A stretch of DNA of 11,513 nt. Origin: Methanomassiliicoccaceae archaeon (GTDB taxonomy: Archaea > Thermoplasmatota > Thermoplasmata > Methanomassiliicoccales > Methanomethylophilaceae). The stretch's first letter is position 1. Every line of letters starts with the position of its first letter. The notes below the pieces were generated by a model. The model searched no databases, had not been told where the DNA came from, and saw only the letters and a program-made list of their open reading frames with translations. The translations under genes and the position numbers were made by a program. This document shows positions 1 through 6,994 of this stretch, one piece after another. The stretch spans positions 1 to 11,513 of the forward strand of contig WRNI01000036.1 in assembly GCA_009776695.1 (NCBI GenBank). The letters are read 5' to 3'.

Positions 1-2327
1 CGGCCGTCAACGGCATCATAAGCACTAACGGACTGGCGTGGACACCATGCCCCTACACGGACGGCGATCTCAGCAGCGATCCAACATGGATGGCCGATGA
101 ATGGGACGGCGCGACATGGACCCTGATCGGCACCGAGCAGCGCATAACATCGTTGTTTTTAGTCAACGAACATCTGACCGGCAAACTGGACGTGTCCGGA
201 TTGACCGCGCTGAAAGAGCTATATTGCAGCGGCAATAGCCTTACCGAGCTGGACGTTACCAACAACACCGCGCTGATAAGTCTGAGTTGCAGCTACAACA
301 GCCTGGAAGATCTGGACGTTACCAACAACACCGCGCTGACAGGGTTGTCTTGCAGCGGCAATAGCCTTACCGAGCTGGATGTTTCCAGCAACACCGCGCT
401 GCTACAACTGTATTGCAACAACAACAGCCTGGAAGAGCTGGATGTTTCCAACAACATTGCGCTGACTTCACTCTATTGCAACAACAACAGCCTGACCGAA
501 CTGGATGTTTCCAACAACATTGCGCTGACAGAGCTGATTTGCTGGAACAACAGTTTGGAAGAGCTGGACGTTACCAACAACACCGCGCTGATCCTACTGG
601 CTTGCGACAACAACAGCCTGGAAGAGCTGGACGTTACCAACAACACCGCGCTGACGACTCTGGATTGTAATAGCAACAGCCTGACCGAACTGGACGTTAC
701 CAACAACATTGCGCTGAAGGTTCTGGTTTGCGACAACAACAGTTTGGAAGAGCTGGACGTTACCAACAACATTGCGCTGACACAGCTGATTTGCGGCAAC
801 AACAGCCTGGAAGAGCTGGATGTTTCCAACAACATTGCGCTGACGTGGCTGGATTGTAACGACAACAGTTTGGAAGAGCTGGATGTTTCCAACAACATTG
901 CGTTAACACATCTGGATTGCAGCGGCAACAGTTTGGAAGAGCTGGATGTTTCCAACAACATTGCGCTGACATATCTGAATTGCAGCAGCAACAGTTTGGA
1001 AGAGCTGGATGTTTCCAACAACATTGCGCTGACATATCTGAATTGCAGCAGCAACAGCCTGGAAGAGCTGGATGTTTCCAACAACATTGCGCTGACATAT
1101 CTGAATTGCGAGCACAACAGCCTGACCGGGCTGGATGTTACCAATCTGGCAGATCTTTATTATCTTTACGTGAGGTACAATAATATGTCTGGTACCGGCG
1201 ATGTGACAGGTGCTGAGTCTCTTTTGAATTTCCCCGCACTGGGCTGGGACAATGATTATTTCTACTTCAGCCCTCAGAACGACATAACGCCGCCTTCGCT
1301 ATCTTCGGGCAGCGCTGACAGGACGAGCGATATCGCCGCGACGATCGAATTCGATACTAACGAAGCGGGTAACGCATATTACGTCGTTCTTGCGTCAGGG
1401 GCACCTGCGCCTACTGGTACAGCGGTCGCATCGACAGGGACGTCTTTAGGTGCGGCAACGCTCGGAACGAACAGCGGCATGAGCGTTGTGTTAACGGCAG
1501 GAGAGAAAGATATCTACGTCGTAGTAGAGGATGCGGCAGGCAACATCAGCGATCCGCTGAAGATCACCGTTCCTGAGTTCATAATCGACACAACGCCGCC
1601 TTCGTTATCAGATGGCAGCGTCAACAGGACCAGCGATATCGCCGCGACGGTCGAATTCGATACTGACGAAGCGGGTAACGCATATTACGTTGTCCTTGCG
1701 TCAGGGGCACCTGCGCCCACAAGCGCAGAGGTCGCAGCGGGAACATCTCTCGGCGCGGCAACGGTCGGAACGAACAGCGGCATGAGCGTTGTGCTGACGG
1801 CCGGTGAGAAGGATATCTACGTCGTAGTGGAGGATGCGGCGGGCAACATCAGCGATCCGCTGAAGATCACCGTTCCTGAGTTCATAATTGACACGACGCC
1901 GCCTTCGTTATCAGATGGCAGCGTCAACAGGACCAGCGACACCGCGGCGACGATCGAATTCGATACTGACGAAGCGGGTAACGCATATTACGTTGTCATT
2001 GCGTCTGGGTCGACCGCGCCTACAAGTGCGGCGATCGTTTCATTGGGGACATCATTGGGTGCAGTGACGGCAGGAACGAACAGCAAGGCCGTTGTGCTGA
2101 CGGCAGGAGCGAAGGACATCTGCGTTGTGGTAGAGGATGCGGCGGGCAACATCAGCGCTCCGCTGAAGATACCGGCGGCGGCATCGTCGGCAGGGACGGA
2201 AAAGTCGGCACCGGCCGGCGGCGATGACGGCGGCGGACTGAACGGAACGCTGATTCTTGTTATCGCGGTTGTTGTCCTGGCCGTTGCGATCGGCGCCGTG
2301 TACTTCCTGTTCCTCAGGAAACCGTAA
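1..2327 (+). CDS. LRR / Ig-like repeat surface protein with C-terminal membrane anchor (5' partial)
   Basis: The reading frame is open from base 3, with no stop before the window edge, so the true start and any signal peptide lie upstream; the ATG at 90 is only the first internal Met. In order, the visible 774 residues hold a short non-repeat lead-in, fifteen 21-residue leucine-rich repeats of the form LDV(S/T)NN(I/T)ALxxLxCxxNSLxE (195-1139), a degenerate capping repeat, three ~101-residue Ig-like modules starting DxTPPSLS (1281, 1587, 1890), a Gly/Ser/Asp-rich linker, one hydrophobic helix (about 2245-2315) and a short RKP tail before TAA. This is the layout of a cell-surface protein displayed outside by a C-terminal helix. 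LRR domains usually bind proteins or glycans; the ligand is unknown. Asn-x-Ser/Thr sequons recur, which fits archaeal N-glycosylation. The architecture is clear, the function is not. Confidence 0.9.
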   Translation, partial: AVNGIISTNGLAWTPCPYTDGDLSSDPTWMADEWDGATWTLIGTEQRITSLFLVNEHLTGKLDVSGLTALKELYCSGNSLTELDVTNNTALISLSCSYNSLEDLDVTNNTALTGLSCSGNSLTELDVSSNTALLQLYCNNNSLEELDVSNNIALTSLYCNNNSLTELDVSNNIALTELICWNNSLEELDVTNNTALILLACDNNSLEELDVTNNTALTTLDCNSNSLTELDVTNNIALKVLVCDNNSLEELDVTNNIALTQLICGNNSLEELDVSNNIALTWLDCNDNSLEELDVSNNIALTHLDCSGNSLEELDVSNNIALTYLNCSSNSLEELDVSNNIALTYLNCSSNSLEELDVSNNIALTYLNCEHNSLTGLDVTNLADLYYLYVRYNNMSGTGDVTGAESLLNFPALGWDNDYFYFSPQNDITPPSLSSGSADRTSDIAATIEFDTNEAGNAYYVVLASGAPAPTGTAVASTGTSLGAATLGTNSGMSVVLTAGEKDIYVVVEDAAGNISDPLKITVPEFIIDTTPPSLSDGSVNRTSDIAATVEFDTDEAGNAYYVVLASGAPAPTSAEVAAGTSLGAATVGTNSGMSVVLTAGEKDIYVVVEDAAGNISDPLKITVPEFIIDTTPPSLSDGSVNRTSDTAATIEFDTDEAGNAYYVVIASGSTAPTSAAIVSLGTSLGAVTAGTNSKAVVLTAGAKDICVVVEDAAGNISAPLKIPAAASSAGTEKSAPAGGDDGGGLNGTLILVIAVVVLAVAIGAVYFLFLRKP
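195..1139 (+). repeat. 63-bp tandem repeat array encoding 15 leucine-rich repeats
   Basis: Fifteen consecutive 63-bp units, each coding for 21 residues and ending in Leu-Asp-Val. The last full units are almost identical as DNA: units 13 (951-1013) and 14 (1014-1076) differ at two bases (agtttg versus agcctg), and unit 15 differs from them mainly around its variable Cys-x-x-Asn segment. Earlier units alternate between gttacc and gtttcc, and between aacacc and aacatt, as if blocks had been copied. The period is exact with no frame-breaking indel. The array should be prone to copy-number change. Confidence 0.95.
1281..2178 (+). repeat. Three tandem ~303-bp repeats encoding Ig-like modules
   Basis: Copies begin at 1281 (306 bp), 1587 (303 bp) and 1890 (about 290 bp). 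Each encodes DxTPPSLS, then NRTSD or DRTSD, FDTxEAGNAYYVV, an APT-containing loop, GTSLGA, VVLTAGxKDI and VVVEDAAGNIS. Copies 1 and 2 share long identical DNA blocks; copy 3 is shorter and more diverged at its end, where it runs into the linker. The pattern is that of beta-sandwich stalk modules in prokaryotic surface proteins, which lift the LRR domain away from the membrane. I cannot name the exact domain family. Confidence 0.85.
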
Positions 2328-2345
2328 CGGTAACGTAACGCACGC

Positions 2346-2396
2346 AAAAAAAAAACAATTTCAAAGACGGGGCCAAAACCCCGTCATTATGTTTTT
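2346..2396. terminator. Bidirectional terminator between convergent genes
   Basis: A 7-bp perfect stem (gacgggg 2366-2372 with ccccgtc 2379-2385) encloses the loop ccaaaa. On the + strand it is followed by five Ts (2392-2396). On the - strand it is followed by a run of ten Ts (complement of 2346-2355). It lies 39 nt past the LRR gene stop and 76 nt past the Sel1 gene stop, so it can end both transcripts. Archaeal termination depends mainly on the U-tract, so the - strand signal is the stronger one. Confidence 0.8.
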
Positions 2397-2460
2397 ATCA
2401 TTTGCCGAGAGGATCGTTCACTAGCAGGACGATGCGTTGTCTTATTCATTCGCCGGATGA

Positions 2461-4269
2461 TCAGTTCTCAGGGTCCTGTCCGGCGAGACCGGCGACGGCC
2501 TTTTCAGCGCCCGCATGACCCTGCGCGGCCGCCTTTGCATACCATTTCTTTGCCTCGTCAATATTCTTTTCCACGCCGATGCCTTCTTCGTAATAGCGGC
2601 CGATTATGAACTGCGAACCCGCGTCACCCTGTTCCGCGCCGACCATATGTTTCTCGAACGGGGTTATTTCTGATGACGGCGCTTTGCCGCAGTATTCCTC
2701 AATAAGCTGCCGCGAGTATACGTGGCCCTGCTTCGCGGCGCGTGTGTACCACTTTATCGCCGCATCTTCGTCCGCCGCGGTCCCTATGCCGTTCGCATAA
2801 TGATGTCCGACGTAATACTGAGCCAGCACGTGACCCGTTGCCGCCGCCTTAAGGTACCATTCCAGCGCCTTTTTATCATCCTTTTCGACGCCCCGGCCTT
2901 CGGAGTAGCATTGCGCCAGGAAATACTGCGATTTCCCGTAGCCGGCGTTCGCCGCCATCGTATGCCACCTGAACGCCTCGCCGATGTTCCTTGGGACGCC
3001 TGTGCCTTTGCTTAAGCATACGCCGACGTGGTACTGCGACCTGTGATGTCCGTTCTTCGCCGACCTCAGGAACCATATGTATCCTAATTTCTCATTCTTC
3101 TTCACTCCGCGGCCGTTGATGTACGCCTCGGCGACATTGAACTGCGCCGTTGCGTTGCCGCCGTTCGCTGATCTGAGGAACCATCTGAACGCTTCCCTGT
3201 CATTCTTGCTTACGCCGTTGCCTTCTATGTATCTCTGCGCAACGTTGAACTGCGCATAATCGGAATCGTGCTCCGCGGCCATCAGGAACCATCTGAACGC
3301 TTCCTTCTCGCTTTTCTGGACGTCCCTTCCGTCGGAGTACATATGTCCGAGCGTTACCATGGCGTCCTTCTGTCCGAGCTCCGCGGCCGTCTTGTAAAGT
3401 TCCAAAGCCTTTTTACGGTCGCGGTCGGCGCCGCGCCCGCGCTGATAGCATTGCGCCAATCCGTACAACGCGTTCACCGAACCGTGACCTGACGCGACGG
3501 AGAACCATCCGAACGCATATAACGGATCTTCCTCGGTACCGATGCCCTCAAGATAGAAACGTCCGAGTTCGCATTCCGCGTCCGCCGACCCGGTGTCGGC
3601 AAGTTCTGAGATCATGCTGAACGCTTTCTTTCTGTCCTCGGGAACGCCGATGCCTTCGGCGTAACATCTTATCACATCTATCGGCGCGCCTCTGTGCCCC
3701 TTATCGGCGGCGGTGCTGAACAGCTCGAAAGCTTTCTTTTTGTCGGCGGGGACGCATGCCCCGTTCCTGTACATCATCGCAAGTTCGTATATCGCGTCCA
3801 TGTGACCTTTCTCGGCGGCGCTGCTGTAAAGGCGGAACGTTGCGTCGATATCCGATGTAACTCCCGTCCCGTAATAATAGAAACGGCCGAGCATGTACAT
3901 TGCGCCCGCTTTGCCTTTGCCGGACGCTTCCTTCAGGCGGTCGAACGCAGCCTTCGCGTCAAAGTTCCATCCCGCCTCCTTGTAGAGGGCGATCGCTCCC
4001 GCGGAGCGCCTGTCACCTTTCTCCGCGGCGCGCAGATACCAGAGTATTGCCTCGTCATCATCCTTCTCCACCGCTATACCGTTGGAATAGCATTGCCCCA
4101 TCATATATTCCGAGGACGTATGACCGAGATCGGCCGCCATCTCATACCATTTGAATGATTCGTTCTCGTCCACTGCGGTCTCGTTGCCCAACGCGTGATA
4201 TTGGGCGAGCTCGAACATCGCTGTTACGTTCCCCGCGGCGGCGCTAGCTTTCATCTCGTCGAGCGACAC
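2461..4269 (-). CDS. Sel1-repeat (TPR-like) protein, about 16 repeats
   Basis: A 602-residue protein built almost wholly of 36-residue Sel1-like repeats. Most units read G-x-x-x-A-x-(F/Y)-x-(L/V)-(A/G)-x-x-Y-x-x-G-x-G-V, a charged turn, then A-x-x-W-(F/Y)-x-x-A-A. I count 16 units plus a partial last one; units 3 and 15 are degenerate and may be kinks or binding surfaces. No signal peptide or membrane segment is seen, so it is probably cytoplasmic. Sel1 repeats form alpha-solenoids that act as protein-protein scaffolds; the partner is unknown. The first codon is GTG (4269). It is chosen because a stop lies eleven codons upstream (4302-4300) and a TATA-like box sits about 24 nt upstream, which fits a leaderless mRNA. 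The ATG at 4254 is the alternative. It converges on the LRR gene and diverges from the acyltransferase operon. Confidence 0.9.
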   Translation of the reverse strand: MSLDEMKASAAAGNVTAMFELAQYHALGNETAVDENESFKWYEMAADLGHTSSEYMMGQCYSNGIAVEKDDDEAILWYLRAAEKGDRRSAGAIALYKEAGWNFDAKAAFDRLKEASGKGKAGAMYMLGRFYYYGTGVTSDIDATFRLYSSAAEKGHMDAIYELAMMYRNGACVPADKKKAFELFSTAADKGHRGAPIDVIRCYAEGIGVPEDRKKAFSMISELADTGSADAECELGRFYLEGIGTEEDPLYAFGWFSVASGHGSVNALYGLAQCYQRGRGADRDRKKALELYKTAAELGQKDAMVTLGHMYSDGRDVQKSEKEAFRWFLMAAEHDSDYAQFNVAQRYIEGNGVSKNDREAFRWFLRSANGGNATAQFNVAEAYINGRGVKKNEKLGYIWFLRSAKNGHHRSQYHVGVCLSKGTGVPRNIGEAFRWHTMAANAGYGKSQYFLAQCYSEGRGVEKDDKKALEWYLKAAATGHVLAQYYVGHHYANGIGTAADEDAAIKWYTRAAKQGHVYSRQLIEEYCGKAPSSEITPFEKHMVGAEQGDAGSQFIIGRYYEEGIGVEKNIDEAKKWYAKAAAQGHAGAEKAVAGLAGQDPEN

Positions 4270-4288
4270 GCCCGTCCATATGTTTGCC

Positions 4289-4296
4289 GATATAAG
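4289..4296 (-). promoter_or_regulatory. TATA-like box of the Sel1-repeat gene
   Basis: The minus strand reads CTTATATC, close to the archaeal TATA consensus YTTAWAWA. Its centre is about 24 nt from the GTG at 4269, so transcription would begin at or near the start codon. There is no Shine-Dalgarno before the GTG, consistent with a leaderless transcript. The palindrome TTATTAATAA at 4331-4340 could also serve this direction with a ~40-nt leader. Confidence 0.5.
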
Positions 4297-4330
4297 AAGT
4301 TAATTTATTCGTGCGGATGTGTGCCATGTA

Positions 4331-4340
4331 TTATTAATAA
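4331..4340 (+). promoter_or_regulatory. TATA-like box of the acyltransferase-ligase operon
   Basis: TTATTAATAA is a perfect 10-bp palindrome centred about 26 nt before the ATG at 4361, the normal archaeal TATA-to-start-site distance. No Shine-Dalgarno is present between it and the ATG, so the first gene is probably leaderless. Being symmetrical, the box could work in both directions of this 91-bp divergent region. Confidence 0.5.
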
Positions 4341-4360
4341 CTTAATGTGTTGCGTACATC

Positions 4361-5224
4361 ATGGGGAAGAAGAGATGGAAGGACCGCCGCGACGGTTATT
4401 ATCTTTACGACGCGGACCCTATGCATAAATTGATGCCCTTCCTCATGCCCAAGCGCACCGAATGTGAGGTGTTTCTGAAAGAAAGTATTGACATGACCTC
4501 CGTTCTGAGATATCTTGATGAGAAGAAAAGGACGGAAGGAAATAAAATAACACTTTTCTCGCTTCTTATGTCAACGCTGGTTAGAACGATCGCCCTGCGC
4601 CCCGACCTTAATAATTTCATCGCAGGCCATCGTCTGTACAGAAGGAAGAACATTGATATCGGCTTCGTCGTGAAGAAGGAGTTCACCGACACGGGTGCCG
4701 AAACGGTCGTAAGGATAACGTTCGATCCCTCGTCCACCGTCACGGAAGTGAGCGAAAGATTATACGCGCACGTGAGTGAATTCAGAGAGTCGGAGTCGGC
4801 CGGCGCCGACAGTACGGTGAGAACGCTGTCAAGGCTTCCGCGTTTCGCAACGAGGTCGTTCATAGCGTTCCTGAGATTTTTAAATTACTATGGAAAAGTT
4901 CCCAAAAGTCTTATAGATTCCGATCCGAACTTCGCGTCGGCGTTCGTCGCGAACCTCGGAAGCCTGAAGGCCAACGCGCCCTTCCACCATCTGAACAATT
5001 GGGGTACGGGCTCACTGTTCATCACGATAGGCGCGACGGAAGAAAGAGTATGCGCCGTTGACGGCATAGCAACAATAAGAACGTTCATGGACGTCGCTTT
5101 CACCGTCGACGAGAGGATAGCGGACGGTTATTATTTCGCCAAGTCTATTAAGGTCATGCGCGATATACTCTCCAACCCCTCAGCACTTGAGACGCCGCTG
5201 CGAACGGAGGAATCAGCCGAATGA
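4361..5224 (+). CDS. Stand-alone 2-oxoacid dehydrogenase E2-type acyltransferase-like protein (CAT fold)
   Basis: 287 residues that match only the catalytic domain of the E2/chloramphenicol acetyltransferase fold. There is no N-terminal lipoyl domain or E1/E3-binding domain, and no E1 or E3 gene is nearby. Seen in order: a basic N-terminus, a TLFSLLMSTLVRTIALRP helix (64-81), the NLGS segment (198-201), FHHLNNWGTGSLF (208-220), and a C-terminal DERIADG (250-256) where classical E2 enzymes have DHRxxDG. The catalytic His position is thus Glu251. Similar stand-alone proteins with a DERIADG-like end are, as I recall, found in gut Firmicutes, so this may be a subfamily trait rather than decay. 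The segment 161-178 is amphipathic and could touch a membrane. Its stop overlaps the start of the ligase gene (ATGA), which suggests coupled translation and a joint role in acyl transfer or acyl-CoA binding. The substrate is unknown. Confidence 0.75.
   Translation: MGKKRWKDRRDGYYLYDADPMHKLMPFLMPKRTECEVFLKESIDMTSVLRYLDEKKRTEGNKITLFSLLMSTLVRTIALRPDLNNFIAGHRLYRRKNIDIGFVVKKEFTDTGAETVVRITFDPSSTVTEVSERLYAHVSEFRESESAGADSTVRTLSRLPRFATRSFIAFLRFLNYYGKVPKSLIDSDPNFASAFVANLGSLKANAPFHHLNNWGTGSLFITIGATEERVCAVDGIATIRTFMDVAFTVDERIADGYYFAKSIKVMRDILSNPSALETPLRTEESAE
5206..5210 (+). promoter_or_regulatory. Shine-Dalgarno of the ligase gene
   Basis: GGAGG lies inside the end of the upstream coding region, 10 nt before the ATG at 5221. 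Together with the ATGA overlap it fixes the ligase start and points to re-initiation within one mRNA. Confidence 0.7.
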
Positions 5225-6939
5225 ACGATGCGCCATGGATGAGACACTACGGCAATGTGCCTTCATCCCTCCGGTATCCGGAGGGTAGTATATACGATGT
5301 TCTGGAAAGAGCGGGGAAAGGTCACGAGGACCAGTGCGCATACGAGTTCATGGGCAGGAACGTCTCATATTCAAAACTGATATCCGATGTCGCGGATGCG
5401 TCCGCGTCCCTGAGGGCGCTCGGAGTTAAGAAAGGGGACAGGGTGATGATATGCCTTCCCAACGTGCCGCAGGCCGTGACGATGTTCTATGCGATAAGCA
5501 GGATCGGCGCCGTGGCGGTGATGGTCCACCCGTTATCGTCAAAGAATGAGATAGAGTTCTACATCAGCAATTCGGGAAGCGAGATCGCAGTAACGCTGGA
5601 CAGGTTCTGCAAGGCGTTCGAAGGCCTTGAAAGGACGACCACGCTCAAGAAGCTCGTGGTCGTCGATATATCCAGAGGACTCGGACCTCTGATGAAGGCC
5701 GTCTATAAAATAAGGTCAAGGATACCGAAGGCGGCCACCGGCGATCATGTGATGTCATGGGAGGACATGATATCCGCCGGTGCCGGCGGTAATAATGAGA
5801 GAACTGCCGCGGACGCGAAGGACGTTGCCGTGATACTTTACACGGGAGGAACAACGGGAACGTCGAAAGGCGTTCTTTTATCAAATCTCAATTTTAATGC
5901 AACGGCGTTGCAGACGTATGTGATGGGGCAGTACGAGATAAGCAGAGAGGACTCGATGTTAGGCGTCCTTCCAATGTTCCATGGTTTCGGGCTGTGCATA
6001 GGGATGCACATGACGCTCATGCATTCCGCGAAACTGATACTCGTTCCGGTGTTCACTTCCGATTACTACGCAAAGCTGATAAAGAAGAAGAGGCCGACGT
6101 TCATCGCCGGCGTTCCGACACTGTTCGAATTAATGATAAGGAACAGGCGTCTCAAGGACGCGGACCTCTCTTTCCTGAGAGGCGTCTTCGTGGGAGGCGA
6201 TACTCTTACCGTCGATCTCAAAAGAAGGGTGGACGCGTTCCTGAAAGAACGCGGTTCACAGTCAACGATACGCGAGGGCTACGGACTTACCGAATGCGTC
6301 ACAGCGTCATGCCTCACACCCATAGATGAGTACAGAACGGGAAGCATTGGTATTCCTTTTCCGGACACATTCTACAAGGTGGTCGCCGTCGGCACCACGG
6401 ACGAGGTGCCGTACGGCACCGACGGCGAGATATGCATATCCGGGCCGTCCGTCATGATCGGTTATAATAAAGAACCGCAGGAAACGGCGAACGTTCTGAA
6501 GACGCATGATGACGGTAAGTTATGGCTGCACACCGGCGACGCGGGCATGATGGACGAAGAGGGATTCATATACTTCAGGCAAAGGCTGAAGAGAATGATC
6601 ATAAGCTCCGGCTATAACATATATCCGAGTCAGATAGAGAATGTGCTGGATTCGCACCCGTTCGTGCAAAGCTCATGCGTCATAGGCGTTCCCGATGAGA
6701 TACGCATACAGTCGGTCAAGGCGTTCGTCGTTCTGAAGAATGACGCAAAGGAGAATGAAGTGACAAAGCAGCAGATAAGCGACTACTGCAAAGAGAACAT
6801 CGCCAGGTACGCGGTACCGACTGATATAGAGTTTATCGACGAGCTTCCGAAAACGAAGGTGGGAAAGGTCGCTTACACCGAACTGGAGAAGCTGGAAACC
6901 AACCGGAAAGTACTTTCGGTGCGGGAACGCGCCCTGTGA
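5221..6939 (+). CDS. Acyl-CoA synthetase / acyl-AMP ligase (ANL superfamily)
   Basis: 572 residues with the full adenylate-forming enzyme signature: the phosphate-binding loop ILYTGGTTGTSKG (205-217), REGYGLTE (351-358), the LHTGD motif with the ribose-binding Asp440, the hinge region around R455LKRMI followed by SGYNIYPSQIE, and the C-terminal PKTKVGK with the catalytic Lys549. All core residues are present, so it should activate a carboxylic acid to an acyl-AMP and probably then to a CoA thioester. Length and domain order suit medium/long-chain or aryl-acid CoA ligases; sequence alone does not settle the substrate. No signal peptide is seen. It is the second gene of a two-gene operon with the E2-like protein, the likely user or binder of its product. 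Archaea make isoprenoid rather than fatty-acyl lipids, so the acid may come from the environment or from amino-acid breakdown. The operon ends 5 bp before the DtxR-box-like palindrome. Confidence 0.88.
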   Translation: MNDAPWMRHYGNVPSSLRYPEGSIYDVLERAGKGHEDQCAYEFMGRNVSYSKLISDVADASASLRALGVKKGDRVMICLPNVPQAVTMFYAISRIGAVAVMVHPLSSKNEIEFYISNSGSEIAVTLDRFCKAFEGLERTTTLKKLVVVDISRGLGPLMKAVYKIRSRIPKAATGDHVMSWEDMISAGAGGNNERTAADAKDVAVILYTGGTTGTSKGVLLSNLNFNATALQTYVMGQYEISREDSMLGVLPMFHGFGLCIGMHMTLMHSAKLILVPVFTSDYYAKLIKKKRPTFIAGVPTLFELMIRNRRLKDADLSFLRGVFVGGDTLTVDLKRRVDAFLKERGSQSTIREGYGLTECVTASCLTPIDEYRTGSIGIPFPDTFYKVVAVGTTDEVPYGTDGEICISGPSVMIGYNKEPQETANVLKTHDDGKLWLHTGDAGMMDEEGFIYFRQRLKRMIISSGYNIYPSQIENVLDSHPFVQSSCVIGVPDEIRIQSVKAFVVLKNDAKENEVTKQQISDYCKENIARYAVPTDIEFIDELPKTKVGKVAYTELEKLETNRKVLSVRERAL

Positions 6940-6944
6940 GAATC

Positions 6945-6964
6945 GATTTAGGTTATCCTAAATC
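6945..6964 (+). promoter_or_regulatory. DtxR/IdeR-box-like palindromic operator
   Basis: GATTTAGG-TTAT-CCTAAATC is a perfect inverted repeat with 8-bp arms. Its core TTAGGTTATCCTAA matches the start of the known DtxR box (TTAGGTTAGCCTAA...) at 13 of 14 positions. It ends where the TATA-like CTTAAATA begins (6964), so it covers the BRE/TFB contact region. A bound, metal-loaded regulator would be expected to block assembly of the initiation complex. It lies in front of the gene for a DtxR-family protein, so autoregulation is likely. Confidence 0.85.
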
Positions 6965-6971
6965 TTAAATA
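6964..6971 (+). promoter_or_regulatory. TATA box of the iron-regulator/feoB operon
   Basis: CTTAAATA fits the archaeal TATA consensus and is centred about 27 nt upstream of the ATG at 6995. No Shine-Dalgarno lies in between, so the regulator mRNA is probably leaderless. The box overlaps the last base of the palindromic operator. Confidence 0.65.
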
Positions 6972-6994
6972 CGTATTACTGTTACGCTGTTAAT

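Noticed and set aside
473..1144. Long open frames on the minus strand and in another plus frame (413-670, 917-1183) across the LRR array
   Set aside because: The 63-bp period keeps every frame open through all repeats. The products are low-complexity Cys/Leu/Ser or Gln-rich repeats with no promoter or ribosome site, so they are by-products of the LRR coding frame.
3694..4158. Plus-strand open frame of 154 codons opposite the Sel1 gene
   Set aside because: It lies fully antisense to well-formed Sel1 repeats. Its product shows no recognisable domain and it has no start signals.
4361..5224. Component of a 2-oxoacid dehydrogenase complex
   Set aside because: There is no lipoyl or subunit-binding domain, no E1 or E3 gene nearby, and the catalytic His is replaced. 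The next gene is an acyl ligase.
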